The notes beneath the pieces are model-generated. The model did no database searches and was not told the DNA's origin. It worked only from the letters and a program-made list of their open reading frames with translations. A DNA stretch of 38,914 bases from Nitrospirota bacterium (lineage in GTDB: Bacteria; Nitrospirota; Thermodesulfovibrionia; SZUA-242), in contig QJVM01000245.1 in assembly GCA_003235715.1 (NCBI GenBank), positions 1 to 38,914 of the forward strand. Direction: 5' to 3'. How positions within the stretch are numbered: the stretch's first letter is position 1; each line of letters opens with the position of its first letter. Position numbers and translations under genes: made by a program. This document shows, one piece after another, positions 7,230-16,121 of this stretch.

Positions 7230-8204
7230 ATGAAGAACACACGCTGGTATTTCCATCCGGTCTTCATCTTTGTTCTTTCGATTCTTGCCCTGAGCGCTTC
7301 ACTGACGCTGTACATCTACTGGTACGTGGAGGTCCGGGCGAGACTCGAAAGCCTGATCCGGAACTATCAGCTCGATTCAAGCCAGTTTTTCGAAGTGCAG
7401 ACCTGGATCGTCATTCTGGTTCTGTCGGTTCTTGTCGCGCTCATCCTCCTAGGGATCCTCATTATCTTTATCTACAGCGTGAGAACGGTCCGTCTGTACA
7501 GGCTGCAGCATAACTTCATCAACAACTTTACCCATGAACTCAAAACCCCGGTCACCTCACTCAGGCTGTACCTGGAGACGTTTGCCAAACACGAACTGCC
7601 ACGTGATCAGCAGATCAAATACCTCCAGTACATGCTGAGCGACGTGGAACGTCTGAACGGCCAGATCAGCCGCATCCTCAACCTGGCCCGTATCGAGGGA
7701 AAGATCTACGAGGGCGATTTCGTGGCCACGGACCTCGTCGAGGTGGTCGAGGGGGTCTGCCGGGAGAACCGCCATATTTTCAGCGGTTGCGATATTCGCC
7801 TTCACAATCCGTCCCGACAGACTTTTCCTTGTCGGGTGGACCTCCCGCTGCTCGAAATGCTGCTCATGAATCTCATCACGAACGCTATCAAGTACAACAC
7901 GTCAGAGCGCCCGGAAATGGATATCACCTTTGCGGCGGCACAGGGGTACGCCATCCTGAAATTCCAGGACAACGGAATCGGTATTGCCAAGAGCGAAACG
8001 AAGAGGATATTCAGAAAATTCTACCAAGTGGATCGTCCTGAAATAGCGCCAACCCCGGGAACAGGTCTTGGCCTCTACCTGGCGGAACATATTGTGCGTA
8101 TTCACAAGGGGAAGATCCGGGCCGAAAGTGAAGGCCCGGGCCACGGGACCCGGTTCATCGTGACCCTGCCCCTTGAAGGCGAACAGGAACCGGGCACGGC
8201 CTGA
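7230..8204 (+). CDS. membrane sensor histidine kinase
   Basis: The product has 324 residues. Two membrane segments (about 11-33 and 59-82) flank a periplasmic loop of only about 25 residues, too short for a folded sensor domain. The signal is therefore probably sensed in the membrane or through a partner protein. The HisKA domain begins soon after, with the phosphorylated H102 in FTHELKTP. The ATPase domain has the N box (N214, N218), the G1 box DNGIGI (247-252) and the G2 box GTGLGL (277-282). No HAMP or PAS domain is visible. The regulator gene follows after 32 bp, so the two form a two-component operon. The ATG lacks a strong ribosome site. Confidence 0.92.
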   Translation: MKNTRWYFHPVFIFVLSILALSASLTLYIYWYVEVRARLESLIRNYQLDSSQFFEVQTWIVILVLSVLVALILLGILIIFIYSVRTVRLYRLQHNFINNFTHELKTPVTSLRLYLETFAKHELPRDQQIKYLQYMLSDVERLNGQISRILNLARIEGKIYEGDFVATDLVEVVEGVCRENRHIFSGCDIRLHNPSRQTFPCRVDLPLLEMLLMNLITNAIKYNTSERPEMDITFAAAQGYAILKFQDNGIGIAKSETKRIFRKFYQVDRPEIAPTPGTGLGLYLAEHIVRIHKGKIRAESEGPGHGTRFIVTLPLEGEQEPGTA

Positions 8205-8236
8205 AGAATCCTTCAAGGCCGCGCACGCCAAAGGCT

Positions 8237-8965
8237 ATGACCGATAACCCTTTCGCCAAACGGATACTCGTCGTGGAAGATGACCGCCATATCGCGGAAG
8301 CCCTGAAGCTTAACCTTGAACTCCAGGGATATGAGGTGAACGTTGCCGAGACGGGAATTTCCGGCCTGAGGAAATGGAAGGATGTTGCCCCGGACCTAGT
8401 CGTTCTGGACATCATGCTTCCCGGCATTGACGGGCTCAGCATCCTCCGCAATATACGGCTTGAAGACGAGCGGGTTCCCATCCTGATTCTCTCGGCCCGG
8501 AGTGCCTCCGAGGACAGGGTTAAAGGACTGATGTATGGCGTTGACGATTACCTGACCAAGCCTTTTGAGCTGGATGAGTTTCTGCTTCGGGTCAAACGCC
8601 TGCTAAAGCGGGCCACATGGGCCAAAGGCCGGGAGCACGGCGAACCTGATACGTCAATGACCCGAGAATACCGCTTTGGAGAAAACCGGATCAACTTTGA
8701 GACCCAGACAGCATACTGCGGGGGCAAGACGATTCGCCTAACGGAACAGGAAACGAAACTGCTCAGGCTTTTTGTTGCCAACAAGGGCCGGCCGTTGTCG
8801 CGAAAAGAGCTTCTCGAAATCGGCTGGGGCTATTCGGGAAACACCTCGACCCGGACGCTAGATAACTTTATCGTGCGTCTGAGGAAGTATTTTGAAGAGG
8901 ACCCCCAGAACCCCGTTTTCTTCCGCAGTCGTCGATCCGTCGGGTACATTTTCGATCACGACTGA
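8237..8965 (+). CDS. OmpR-family response regulator
   Basis: The product has 242 residues. The receiver domain has the acidic pair D15-D16, phosphoacceptor D58 in VVLDIMLPG, and K108 in the TKPF motif. After a linker at about 125-140, the C-terminal winged-helix DNA-binding domain contains LTEQETKLLRLF and the recognition region TRTLDNFIVRLRKYFE, ending in SVGYIFDHD, typical of OmpR/PhoB proteins. It is the expected partner of the histidine kinase just upstream. The 11-bp direct repeats at 7146-7166 fit the kind of site such a protein binds, so autoregulation is inferred. The regulon and signal are unknown. Confidence 0.94.
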   Translation: MTDNPFAKRILVVEDDRHIAEALKLNLELQGYEVNVAETGISGLRKWKDVAPDLVVLDIMLPGIDGLSILRNIRLEDERVPILILSARSASEDRVKGLMYGVDDYLTKPFELDEFLLRVKRLLKRATWAKGREHGEPDTSMTREYRFGENRINFETQTAYCGGKTIRLTEQETKLLRLFVANKGRPLSRKELLEIGWGYSGNTSTRTLDNFIVRLRKYFEEDPQNPVFFRSRRSVGYIFDHD

Positions 8966-9066
8966 CCTATGTACCTTCCCGAAAGTATTTGTATTGCCCC
9001 TCGGTAATCCACTACCATCCGGCATACGGTGGCGCGACCGCCCCGTGAGGAACGGAGGCTGTATCC

Positions 9067-9714
9067 ATGGATACCGATGACCGATTGGCTGTCTTGATTC
9101 AGAAGATCAAACTTCTTGAAGCCCAGATCCTCGAGGAATTAGGCAGGAAGCAGAAAGAGTTTTTATACCACATCGCCGAAAAGCGCGTGCGTTTCCAGGA
9201 GACCGCGATCGCGGCCCACAAGAAGTTTCTCACACATATCCCCCGTTATATCCTGGAGGCGTCGCCGCTCAACATCCTCACCGCTCCGATCATCTGGAGC
9301 ATTGTCTTTCCGGCCCTGCTGATGGATCTCGTTCTGTCACTTTACCAGGCCGTCTGTTTTCCGGTTTACGGGATCCCGAAGGTGCGCAGAGGCGATTACA
9401 TGGTGATGGACCGACAGTATCTCAAGTACCTGAATCTGATCGAGAAGGCCAACTGCTACTACTGCGGCTACTTCAGCGGACTTCTGCTTTACATGGAGGA
9501 GGTCGCGGCCCGGACCGAGCAGTACTGGTGCCCCATCAAGCACGCACGGAAGGTCAAGGACACGCATAGCCGTTACCGAAAATTCTTTGACTACGGCGAT
9601 GCCGAGGCTTACCGAACCCGGTTGGAGGACGTCCGGAGAGACTTTGAGGACCTGAAGCCCAAACCGGCCGCAGAAACAAAGACTCAAAACCGGCCGAGGA
9701 AGGATCCGCGTTGA
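9067..9714 (+). CDS. unknown protein with coiled coil, one membrane region and paired cysteines
   Basis: The product has 215 residues. GGAGG about ten bases before the ATG supports this start. Residues 5-50 are charged and likely helical, perhaps coiled coil. About 72-96 is strongly hydrophobic and probably membrane-embedded. The soluble C-terminal half has C130 and C133 (CYYC) and C155 in WCPIKHA, followed by conserved-looking RYRKFFDYGDA. The spacing suggests a metal or redox site, but no family name comes to mind. The last 20 residues are basic and disordered. It follows the response regulator by about 100 bp on the same strand and might belong to its regulon; that is a guess from position only. 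Confidence 0.65.
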   Translation: MDTDDRLAVLIQKIKLLEAQILEELGRKQKEFLYHIAEKRVRFQETAIAAHKKFLTHIPRYILEASPLNILTAPIIWSIVFPALLMDLVLSLYQAVCFPVYGIPKVRRGDYMVMDRQYLKYLNLIEKANCYYCGYFSGLLLYMEEVAARTEQYWCPIKHARKVKDTHSRYRKFFDYGDAEAYRTRLEDVRRDFEDLKPKPAAETKTQNRPRKDPR

Positions 9715-9865
9715 ACGAAACGGTGTCTCGTACTGATGACCGTGCCCGGTGCGCATGGTTCTTTACGAACCCCCAGAGCAACCTTCAGGACCATGAAGCG
9801 ACTGTCGGAAAAGTTCTTTGCTGTTCATAACCGTACACCCCCTGATCGGTATTGAACTCAACTCA

Positions 9866-9894
9866 TTGACCCATAGTCTGCGTGATATTGAATT
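9866..9894 (+). promoter_or_regulatory. candidate sigma70-type promoter for the metallophosphoesterase
   Basis: TTGACC (9866-9871) is followed after a 17-bp spacer by TGAATT (9889-9894). The first matches the -35 consensus at five of six bases and the second the -10 at four of six. It lies in a locally AT-rich part of the 247-bp gap before the gene at 9962. The small inverted repeat ACCGGAATTGGCCGGT just before the start codon could modulate translation. Confidence 0.4.
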
Positions 9895-9961
9895 TGTATC
9901 CTGATGGTGATTAATGTTTTCAGGTTAAATTGGTTAAGACCGGAATTGGCCGGTTTGGATT

Positions 9962-10810
9962 ATGAGACTAACCAGACAGAAGCGACACGTTTGCATTGGT
10001 GACGTCCATGGGGAACGGGACGGCTTGGTCCGTATCCTGAAGCGCGCGCGTCTTGTAAACAAGGACCTGGCATGGAAGGGTGGGGACACGATTCTTGTGC
10101 AGACCGGGGACGTCATCGACCGGGGCCCGGACTCAGAAGGATGTGTTGAACTTCTCAGGAATCTTCAGCTGGGTGCTCAGGCGGCAGGCGGTCAGGTCAT
10201 CAGGCTCGTCGGAAATCACGAATTGATGATCCTTGAAGGAAATTTTGCCTACGTGGATTTTGAAAACCGGGAGAAGGTCGGTCAGGAACTTCGTGACGAT
10301 GTGCTGACCGGGCGTCTCCAGGGAGCCTTCACCGATGGCATCAGGCTGTTCACCCATGCGGGGCTGCGACCCAAAGTCCTCGGCATCCTGCTGAAAGAGA
10401 TGGAGGCCTCGGCCTCATCGACCCGAAATGTTCCGCTGCACCACATCACGGCCCGGATGAATCAGATCCTCCGGGAAGGGGTACAGAGCGGTGATTATTC
10501 GCACCCCATCTTCTGGGTGGACCCGGAGCGGGGCGGTACCGACCCGGCGGGAGGCATTTTCTGGGGAGACTATGACGAACTCTGCGATTCCCCGGAGGCC
10601 TGGAGAATTCCCCAGATTTTCGGACATACCCCTGCCGGGGAGCCGGAGATGATGCATTGCTGGAACGGGGCTCTCGTGGACATCGACCTCGGGATCAGCG
10701 GCGTGTACGGCGGCCACCTCGGCTATCTCGAGGTCAGGGGGGGGAGCCTCCGGGCCATTACCCTGGACAATGGGAAATGGGCCGCAACGAAAATTCCGCA
10801 AGGGACCTGA
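9962..10810 (+). CDS. metallophosphoesterase of the Ser/Thr phosphatase fold
   Basis: The 282-residue product has the calcineurin-type metal motifs in order: GDVHG (13-17), GDVIDRG (49-55) and GNHE (84-87). FGHTP (about 220) and a final GVYGGHLGYLEV block follow. These ligate two metal ions that activate water for phosphomonoester or phosphoprotein hydrolysis. The spacing and the 60-residue insertion after GNHE resemble the Shewanella-like phosphatase subgroup rather than ApaH. No signal peptide is seen, so it is probably cytoplasmic. The substrate cannot be deduced. It stands alone with its own likely promoter. Confidence 0.85.
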   Translation: MRLTRQKRHVCIGDVHGERDGLVRILKRARLVNKDLAWKGGDTILVQTGDVIDRGPDSEGCVELLRNLQLGAQAAGGQVIRLVGNHELMILEGNFAYVDFENREKVGQELRDDVLTGRLQGAFTDGIRLFTHAGLRPKVLGILLKEMEASASSTRNVPLHHITARMNQILREGVQSGDYSHPIFWVDPERGGTDPAGGIFWGDYDELCDSPEAWRIPQIFGHTPAGEPEMMHCWNGALVDIDLGISGVYGGHLGYLEVRGGSLRAITLDNGKWAATKIPQGT

Positions 10811-10882
10811 CCCCGTGTCCCGTTCCTTCTTCTGGTTGGCTTATTCCATCGGCGTCGTGGATGTGATTCGGTGAGGACCGGC

Positions 10883-12265
10883 TCAGAGCCTTCGGGCGAG
10901 GGTGGCCGCGACCGTCTCCGGCGTGATCCGCCCGGTCTTTCGCAGCTGGTCGAGCGAACTCGCCATGGAATGCATTCCGTGTGTGGCACCGGTCTGTATC
11001 GCCGATTCGATCTGTTCCAGCGCGCCCGACCGGATCATGTTCGCGATGGCGTCAGTACAGACCAGGATCTCCGTTGCCGGAATGACCCCCGGTTTGTCTT
11101 CCCGCGCCAGCAAACGTAGAGAAATGATTCCCTTCAGGCAGTTCGCCAGCTGAAGCTGGATCTCCTGCTGTCTGTCCCGGGTGAAAAAATGAAAGGTCCG
11201 GAGGATGGACTGCACGCAATTGGCGGCTGGAAAGGTGGCCAGCACAAGGTGTCCGGTCTCCGCCGCGTTCAAGGCGGATTCCATGGTTTCCTGATCCCTC
11301 ACTTCACCGATGACGATGACGTCCGGGTCCTGGCGCATGGCTTCCCGAAGAGCGGCCGGATACGACCGCGTATCGACGCCTATTTCCCGTTGCTTGATGA
11401 TGCTCTTCTTGTAGGTATAGACGTATTCGATGGGACTCTCGAGGGTTACGATCACCGCGGCCCGTGTGGAATTGATATGGTCCACAATAGCGGCCACGGT
11501 CGTCGATTTCCCGGCCCCGGTTGGACCGGTGACCAGGACGAGACCCGTCCTCAATTCGGCAAACCGTTTCAGCACGATGGGTAGGTTGAGTTCCTGGAAG
11601 GTGTGCGCTGCCGGCTCGATTCTTCTGAAGGCGGCTTCCACATTTCCGCGCTGCATGTGAACGTTCACCCGGTACCGCAGGGTGGAGTCGATGGAGAGAG
11701 AAAAGTCCAGTTCAAGATCCCGGTCGAAGACGCGACGGTGTTCATCGTCCATGATGGTAAAGATCATGTCTCTCAGGTCCGGCCCCGAGAGTCTTTCCTC
11801 GCGAAGCGGTCTCAGTTCGCCGGCGATGCGGGCGATGGGCGGGTGGTCTGCCGAGAGGTGCAGATCCGATGCGCCGGTCTGGGCCGCCTGCCGGAGCAGA
11901 CCGATCGTATCCGAATGCTGGAGCGCGATCATGATCCGCGATCGAATCTCTTCGTCGAGATTCAGGAACTTCGCCCCGATCCGAAACGTGTTTTCGCCCC
12001 ATACTTCCGTTCCCGTCACCACTCCGCTGACCTGACAGGGATTACGGTTTCCGGGCTGTTCGTCGAGAAAAATTCTGATATTGGACCCCACGTCCAACTT
12101 TGATTTGGCGAGAAACGAAAGGCCGGACACGCTCATATCCTGAGTCCTGCCCTGAAGCAGGTCATCCCCTCCATCCTGGGGCCGATAATGGATAGGAAAC
12201 TTCAGCGCGATGCGCGGCGAACTTCTGCGGTTATGGGCGCCTTGACTGGAAACAGCGGTCTGCAT
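10883..12265 (-). CDS. PilZ domain fused to a PilT-type ATPase
   Basis: From the ATG at 12265 the protein has 460 residues. An AGGA ribosome site and a TATAAT box lie just upstream. An in-frame TTG at 12394 would add 43 unlikely residues. Residues 12-115 form a PilZ domain with RRSSPR (13-18) and DMSVSG (43-48), the R-x-x-x-R and D/N-x-S-x-x-G c-di-GMP motifs. A PilT/PilU ATPase follows, with Walker A GPTGAGKS (247-254), Walker B VIVIGEVRD (near 316-324) and a C-terminal GMHSM region. The His box reads ETGHLVLATFPA instead of ETGHLVFGTLHT, so the usual histidine and threonine are missing. No other pilus genes are nearby. It may be a c-di-GMP-controlled accessory retraction motor. Confidence 0.88.
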   Translation of the reverse strand: MQTAVSSQGAHNRRSSPRIALKFPIHYRPQDGGDDLLQGRTQDMSVSGLSFLAKSKLDVGSNIRIFLDEQPGNRNPCQVSGVVTGTEVWGENTFRIGAKFLNLDEEIRSRIMIALQHSDTIGLLRQAAQTGASDLHLSADHPPIARIAGELRPLREERLSGPDLRDMIFTIMDDEHRRVFDRDLELDFSLSIDSTLRYRVNVHMQRGNVEAAFRRIEPAAHTFQELNLPIVLKRFAELRTGLVLVTGPTGAGKSTTVAAIVDHINSTRAAVIVTLESPIEYVYTYKKSIIKQREIGVDTRSYPAALREAMRQDPDVIVIGEVRDQETMESALNAAETGHLVLATFPAANCVQSILRTFHFFTRDRQQEIQLQLANCLKGIISLRLLAREDKPGVIPATEILVCTDAIANMIRSGALEQIESAIQTGATHGMHSMASSLDQLRKTGRITPETVAATLARRL

Positions 12266-12295
12266 TCCTGGTTCTCCAGAAAAAGAACTTTCCCT

Positions 12296-12301
12296 ATTAT
12301 A
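12296..12301 (-). promoter_or_regulatory. TATAAT -10 box before the PilZ-PilT gene
   Basis: On the minus strand a perfect TATAAT lies about 30 bases before the ATG at 12265. No convincing -35 box was found at 16-18 bp. It supports internal transcription of the PilT gene separately from the upstream lipoprotein gene, and the choice of the later start codon. Confidence 0.4.
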
Positions 12302-12390
12302 GAGGGTGTTCCCGATAATGCCGACACCAAAAAACCAGTACGGCGTTATTCCTGTAACAAAATCTTCCACAACCCCGAAGCAGGGCTTGT

Positions 12391-12879
12391 TCAAAGGTTC
12401 AGTCGGCGGGCGGTCCAGAACTTGTCATGCCAGTATTCGTTGGACAGATCTGAGAGGATAACTCCCTGGCTTGTCGAGGCATGAAGGAACAACCCCTCGT
12501 TCACATAGATGCCTACATGGCGCTTCTTCAGTCCGGTCTTGAAGAAGACCAGATCCAGAGGTTCCAGATGATTACGGGTAACCTTGCGTCCCACCCCGAG
12601 CAGTGCCTCTGTTGTGCGGGGCAGGTCGAGGTCGAATTGGTTCCGGAATGTCAGGTGAACAAAGCCGGAGCAATCAATGCCGTCACGGCCCAACCCTCCT
12701 TCCTGGTAGCGGACCCCTTTCCAATTTTCGTAATGACGGTAAAGCGTTTGTACCACGTAACCTTTCTCATCGGAAGAGGTATGCCGGGAAGCGGCGTCTG
12801 ATTCAGAGCTTACGCTTGCGCAACCGGCGGGACACAACAGGGCCGCAAGGATCAGAAGATGCAGGTGGAGCCGGGGCAT
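12391..12879 (-). CDS. NlpC/P60-family lipoprotein (cell-wall peptidase)
   Basis: The best start is the ATG at 12879, preceded by AAGGA at good spacing; another in-frame ATG lies at 12897. The 162-residue product begins with a signal peptide ending in CPAGC, a lipobox-like site with proline at -3, so lipidation is likely but not certain. The NlpC/P60 domain has the catalytic cysteine in GIDCSGF and the histidine in KRHVGIYV, followed by FLHAS. Such enzymes cleave bonds in peptidoglycan stem peptides. Its stop overlaps the alternative TTG of the PilZ-PilT frame, so the two may be co-transcribed. Confidence 0.88.
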   Translation of the reverse strand: MPRLHLHLLILAALLCPAGCASVSSESDAASRHTSSDEKGYVVQTLYRHYENWKGVRYQEGGLGRDGIDCSGFVHLTFRNQFDLDLPRTTEALLGVGRKVTRNHLEPLDLVFFKTGLKKRHVGIYVNEGLFLHASTSQGVILSDLSNEYWHDKFWTARRLNL

Positions 12880-12941
12880 GGATATCCTTGGAGTCATTGG
12901 GCTGTCGGTTTCTTATCGGCGGGTCCTTGGAAAAAGCCAGT

Positions 12942-12969
12942 TTGCGGCTCCTCCGCATTCCCGTATACT
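12942..12969 (+). promoter_or_regulatory. candidate promoter for the AEC transporter gene
   Basis: TTGCGG (12942-12947) and TATACT (12964-12969) are separated by 16 bp and match the sigma70 -35 and -10 boxes at four and five of six bases. Transcription would begin near 12976, about 95 bases before the transporter ATG. Confidence 0.45.
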
Positions 12970-12974
12970 CAACA

Positions 12975-12984
12975 TGTGTACACA
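12975..12984. promoter_or_regulatory. 10-bp palindrome TGTGTACACA at the predicted transcription start
   Basis: The perfect palindrome lies just after the -10 box of the candidate promoter at 12942-12969. A repressor bound there would block transcription of the transporter gene. No regulator gene is adjacent. Confidence 0.35.
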
Positions 12985-13070
12985 GAAGCTCCCACGCGAC
13001 CGGGGGCGCGGGTGCGTGTCTTCCTAGGGGCACAGTTTTCGCACCGGAGAGGGGCCCGACGGAACCAGCC

Positions 13071-14018
13071 ATGCCTTCGGAGGTGATCATCTCGGCCATT
13101 GCCAAACTGTTTCTCGTCGGTGCAACCGGCTTTGCGGCCATGCGTCTCCACGTACTCGATGAGAGGGTTATTCGAGGGCTGTCCCGTTACGTCACCTATC
13201 TATCCCTTCCCTGTCTCATTGTGGAGACCCTGGGGCGTGTGCTCCAGCCGCAATACGCGGGTTGGCTGGTGCTCTGCCTGGCTGGTGGTGTTGCCATTAT
13301 GGGCGCCGGGCTCTTGATTGCCTATCTTGTCGATATTCTGTTTCTTCGGTCGGCCGAACCGCATCCACGAGGTCTGTTTGTCTCGCTCTCTTCGGTTCAT
13401 AACTCCGGTTACCTGCCCATTCCGCTCGTAACAGCGATTCTCCCCGAAGCCCAGCAGGACGAGGCCCTGCTTTTTACCTTCATGCACATCTTCATCATGG
13501 GGCTGCTTTTCTGGTCCCTGGGGGTTCGGCTCATCTCGGGCGCGGCGGCGGATTCGCGGGAGAATCTCCGCCGGATTATGAATCCGCCCATGGGGGCTCT
13601 TCTCTTCAGTTTTATTTTCTTTATTCCCGGGACTCGTGAAGTTTTCTCGGATCTGAAGATATTTCAGACCGCGCTGCACCTTCTTGGGGAAAGCACGATA
13701 CCCATCGTGCTCATTATTCTGGGTGGTTCTCTCGCGATTAGACGGGACCGTACGGAACCTCGGTGGGGAATCGTATTCCTCAGTGCCGGTTTGCGCCTCC
13801 TGGTGGTGCCCGGGATCGTCCTGGCTTTCCTGAAGAACGTTCCACTCGAACAAATATTTGCCTTCACCCTCATGCTTCAGGCCTGCATGCCGGCGGCCAC
13901 CAACCATATTGTTGTGGTTCAGGAGTATGGTGGGGACGCGGCCCTGACCTCCCGCGCACTCCTCGTTCAGTATCTTGCCGCGGTCGTTACGGTCCCGATC
14001 TTTCTCCACGGCCTCTGA
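13071..14018 (+). CDS. AEC-family (auxin efflux carrier-like) transporter
   Basis: The 315-residue product begins at the ATG at 13071. The frame is open far upstream, but that part is antisense to the lipoprotein gene and not hydrophobic. About ten membrane segments fill the protein in two five-helix halves, the standard AEC layout. Conserved-looking parts include SLPCLIVETL in the first half and LMLQACMPAATNHIVVVQEYG in the second, where the helix break near P-A-x-x-N is typical of the family. AEC proteins carry organic acids such as malate, or other anionic metabolites. The substrate here is not evident. It has its own candidate promoter and converges with the U32 gene. Confidence 0.87.
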   Translation: MPSEVIISAIAKLFLVGATGFAAMRLHVLDERVIRGLSRYVTYLSLPCLIVETLGRVLQPQYAGWLVLCLAGGVAIMGAGLLIAYLVDILFLRSAEPHPRGLFVSLSSVHNSGYLPIPLVTAILPEAQQDEALLFTFMHIFIMGLLFWSLGVRLISGAAADSRENLRRIMNPPMGALLFSFIFFIPGTREVFSDLKIFQTALHLLGESTIPIVLIILGGSLAIRRDRTEPRWGIVFLSAGLRLLVVPGIVLAFLKNVPLEQIFAFTLMLQACMPAATNHIVVVQEYGGDAALTSRALLVQYLAAVVTVPIFLHGL

Positions 14019-14123
14019 GGCCAATATGCCTTGCGGCAAACAGAATCCGGAGTTGGGTGCGGCAGGGGGGCATCTCCCACGTCGTCATCTCATGATCCCG
14101 GTCGTTTCGAGCACGCCCTCTTC

Positions 14124-16055
14124 TCAAAGCTTGCCCGGTTTGGGTCTGGCCTGGAATGAGGACGGACCCGAGGCTTGTTGTAACCGTTTCAGCCGGTCTT
14201 TCTTCTGCCGGTGAGACGCTGCACTGTTGGAGCGCCTCGCCAGAAACACCGTCATCTGACACGCTGTACAGTCGAATTGCAGACGGAAGTGGTTTCCCTC
14301 ATGGTCTTCCAGGGTAAGGGGCTCGGGCGGGACAGGGGGCCTGCCGACTTGCGGGCAGAAACCCAGTTCAAATTTCAGGCAGTAACGGGAACACATGACG
14401 GCACGGCCATGCAGGTCAAGTCCGGATTCTGCGGCTGGTTCGATCTGCTTCACTCCATGACGCCGATAGAAGGTTTCGGCCCGGGTGTTCAACACGTTCC
14501 CCCGGTACGAGAGTTCTGTTTCAGGAAAGGGCGTGTGGTCCAGACCCCTCTCTGTCGCCAGGCGGGGACGATGACGTTCCCTCTCCCTGGACAGGGCTTC
14601 CAGCGCACGACGCCGGAGAGCATTCCAGGCCGCCCTGGGCAGGAACGGGACCGCCTCGAGGTCGCAGTGCACGTCCGTGCACAAGAACTCGCGATCTCCG
14701 CTCTTTGAGAGCTGTTTGCGAATCGTGGCGAGTCCCTGCTCCGGCTTACGGGACATCGGGATGAGACCTTCCTGTGCGGCTTCGGCCTGGAGACCTTCCT
14801 CGTCCTTCACGCAGAGGCGCAGACCCGTGGCGTCCTGCCTGACCGTGAACGCGATCGCGATGGTTCGCCGGGGACGATTCTTCCGGATATCCAGGAGGAA
14901 GCCATGGTCATGATTCCGGTGAACGGTGATTCCCGATTCCAGACCGTCCGCTGACTGGAGTTCCACGGTCCGTCCCTTAACCCTGTTGACCGTGCTTCCG
15001 CGCAACTTCTGATTCCGGTCAAAGAAGCAAAGACCGTCACCCGGGCCGATGTCCGATCCCCGGTCCAGGAGGACCTCGTTGCCCTGGACCGAGACCGCTC
15101 GCCCTACCGGCGGGCCGACCATCTTCGGGGTTTCCGGAGAACTCATGGGCGTGCGTTCGCCGCGCAGAAAGTAATCCGTATATCCCCGGTTGAACGTCTT
15201 GTCGGGGTCCGCGGTGAACCCGCCCCGCGAAGTGCCGGAAGAGCTTTTCCGTGCTCCGGTTCGGCCGAGCACCTCATCGAGTCTGTTTCGGTAATAGGCC
15301 GTTACATTGGAAACATACGTTTCATCCTTGAGGCGCCCTTCAATCTTGAACGAGGTAATACCCGCCTGGGCCAACTCATGGAGGTGTTCCGCCCGGTTCA
15401 GGTCGCGCAGAGAGAGGAGATGTCGGTCGTGCACGAGCACACGGCCGCTCCGGTCACGGAGGGTGTAGGCCTTGCGGCAAGGTTGTGCGCACTGGCCACG
15501 GTTTCCACTCCGGCCTCCCAGGGCATAGCTCATGAAACATTGGCCGCTGTAGGAGACGCAGAGCGCACCGTGCACAAAGACCTCCAATTCAATGCGCGGG
15601 GCTGCCTGCCGAATGGCGCGGATTTGATCAAAGCTCAGCTCCCGTGCGAGCACGGCTCGATGAAACCCAACGCGCTCCAGGAAGGCTACCCGCTCCGGAG
15701 TGTGATTGTGCATTTGTGTGCTGGCCGTGAGCGGAATGGGTGGCAGATCACATTCCAGCAGCCCCACATCCTGGATAATCACGGCATCGACGCCGATAGC
15801 GTATAACTGATGAATGAGGCGGACGGCGGCAGGAATTTCCTCGTCGCGAAGCAGGGTGTTGACGGTCGCGTATACCTTGACCCAGTACCGGTGCGCATAA
15901 GTCACGAGACGGGCGAAATCGTCCAGACTGTTTCCCGCCGCCTCGCGGGCCCCAAAAGCAGGTGGCCCCATGTATACGGCATCCGCACCGCTGTTGATCG
16001 CGGCGATTCCGCAATGGAGGTTGCGAGCAGGGGCGAGAAGTTCGAGGGATTTCAT
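14124..16055 (-). CDS. U32 family peptidase-like protein (RlhA-like)
   Basis: The 643-residue product starts MKSLELLAPARN, the hallmark of the U32 family. The N-terminal barrel (about 1-240) contains ADAVYMG and the cysteine block with C-V-S-Y-S-G-Q-C (about 165-172), then QCAQPCRKAY, which together would hold an iron-sulfur cluster. FKIEGRLK follows near residue 235. A long C-terminal extension with cysteines near the end gives the size and layout of RlhA, which hydroxylates a cytidine of 23S rRNA in E. coli using prephenate. Shorter U32 proteins (TrhP, UbiU, UbiV) lack this extension. True peptidase activity is doubtful for this family. The RlhA assignment rests on length and architecture. 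Confidence 0.83.
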   Translation of the reverse strand: MKSLELLAPARNLHCGIAAINSGADAVYMGPPAFGAREAAGNSLDDFARLVTYAHRYWVKVYATVNTLLRDEEIPAAVRLIHQLYAIGVDAVIIQDVGLLECDLPPIPLTASTQMHNHTPERVAFLERVGFHRAVLARELSFDQIRAIRQAAPRIELEVFVHGALCVSYSGQCFMSYALGGRSGNRGQCAQPCRKAYTLRDRSGRVLVHDRHLLSLRDLNRAEHLHELAQAGITSFKIEGRLKDETYVSNVTAYYRNRLDEVLGRTGARKSSSGTSRGGFTADPDKTFNRGYTDYFLRGERTPMSSPETPKMVGPPVGRAVSVQGNEVLLDRGSDIGPGDGLCFFDRNQKLRGSTVNRVKGRTVELQSADGLESGITVHRNHDHGFLLDIRKNRPRRTIAIAFTVRQDATGLRLCVKDEEGLQAEAAQEGLIPMSRKPEQGLATIRKQLSKSGDREFLCTDVHCDLEAVPFLPRAAWNALRRRALEALSRERERHRPRLATERGLDHTPFPETELSYRGNVLNTRAETFYRRHGVKQIEPAAESGLDLHGRAVMCSRYCLKFELGFCPQVGRPPVPPEPLTLEDHEGNHFRLQFDCTACQMTVFLARRSNSAASHRQKKDRLKRLQQASGPSSFQARPKPGKL

Positions 16056-16121
16056 ATTGCCGTTAGCCCGGGAAGGCCGGCCCGGATGAAGCGCACTGGA
16101 GACAACGGTCGGGCCATGCCT

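Noticed and set aside
12603-13070. N-terminal extension of the AEC transporter frame
   Set aside because: It is antisense to the lipoprotein gene and not hydrophobic. The family N-terminus begins at the ATG at 13071.
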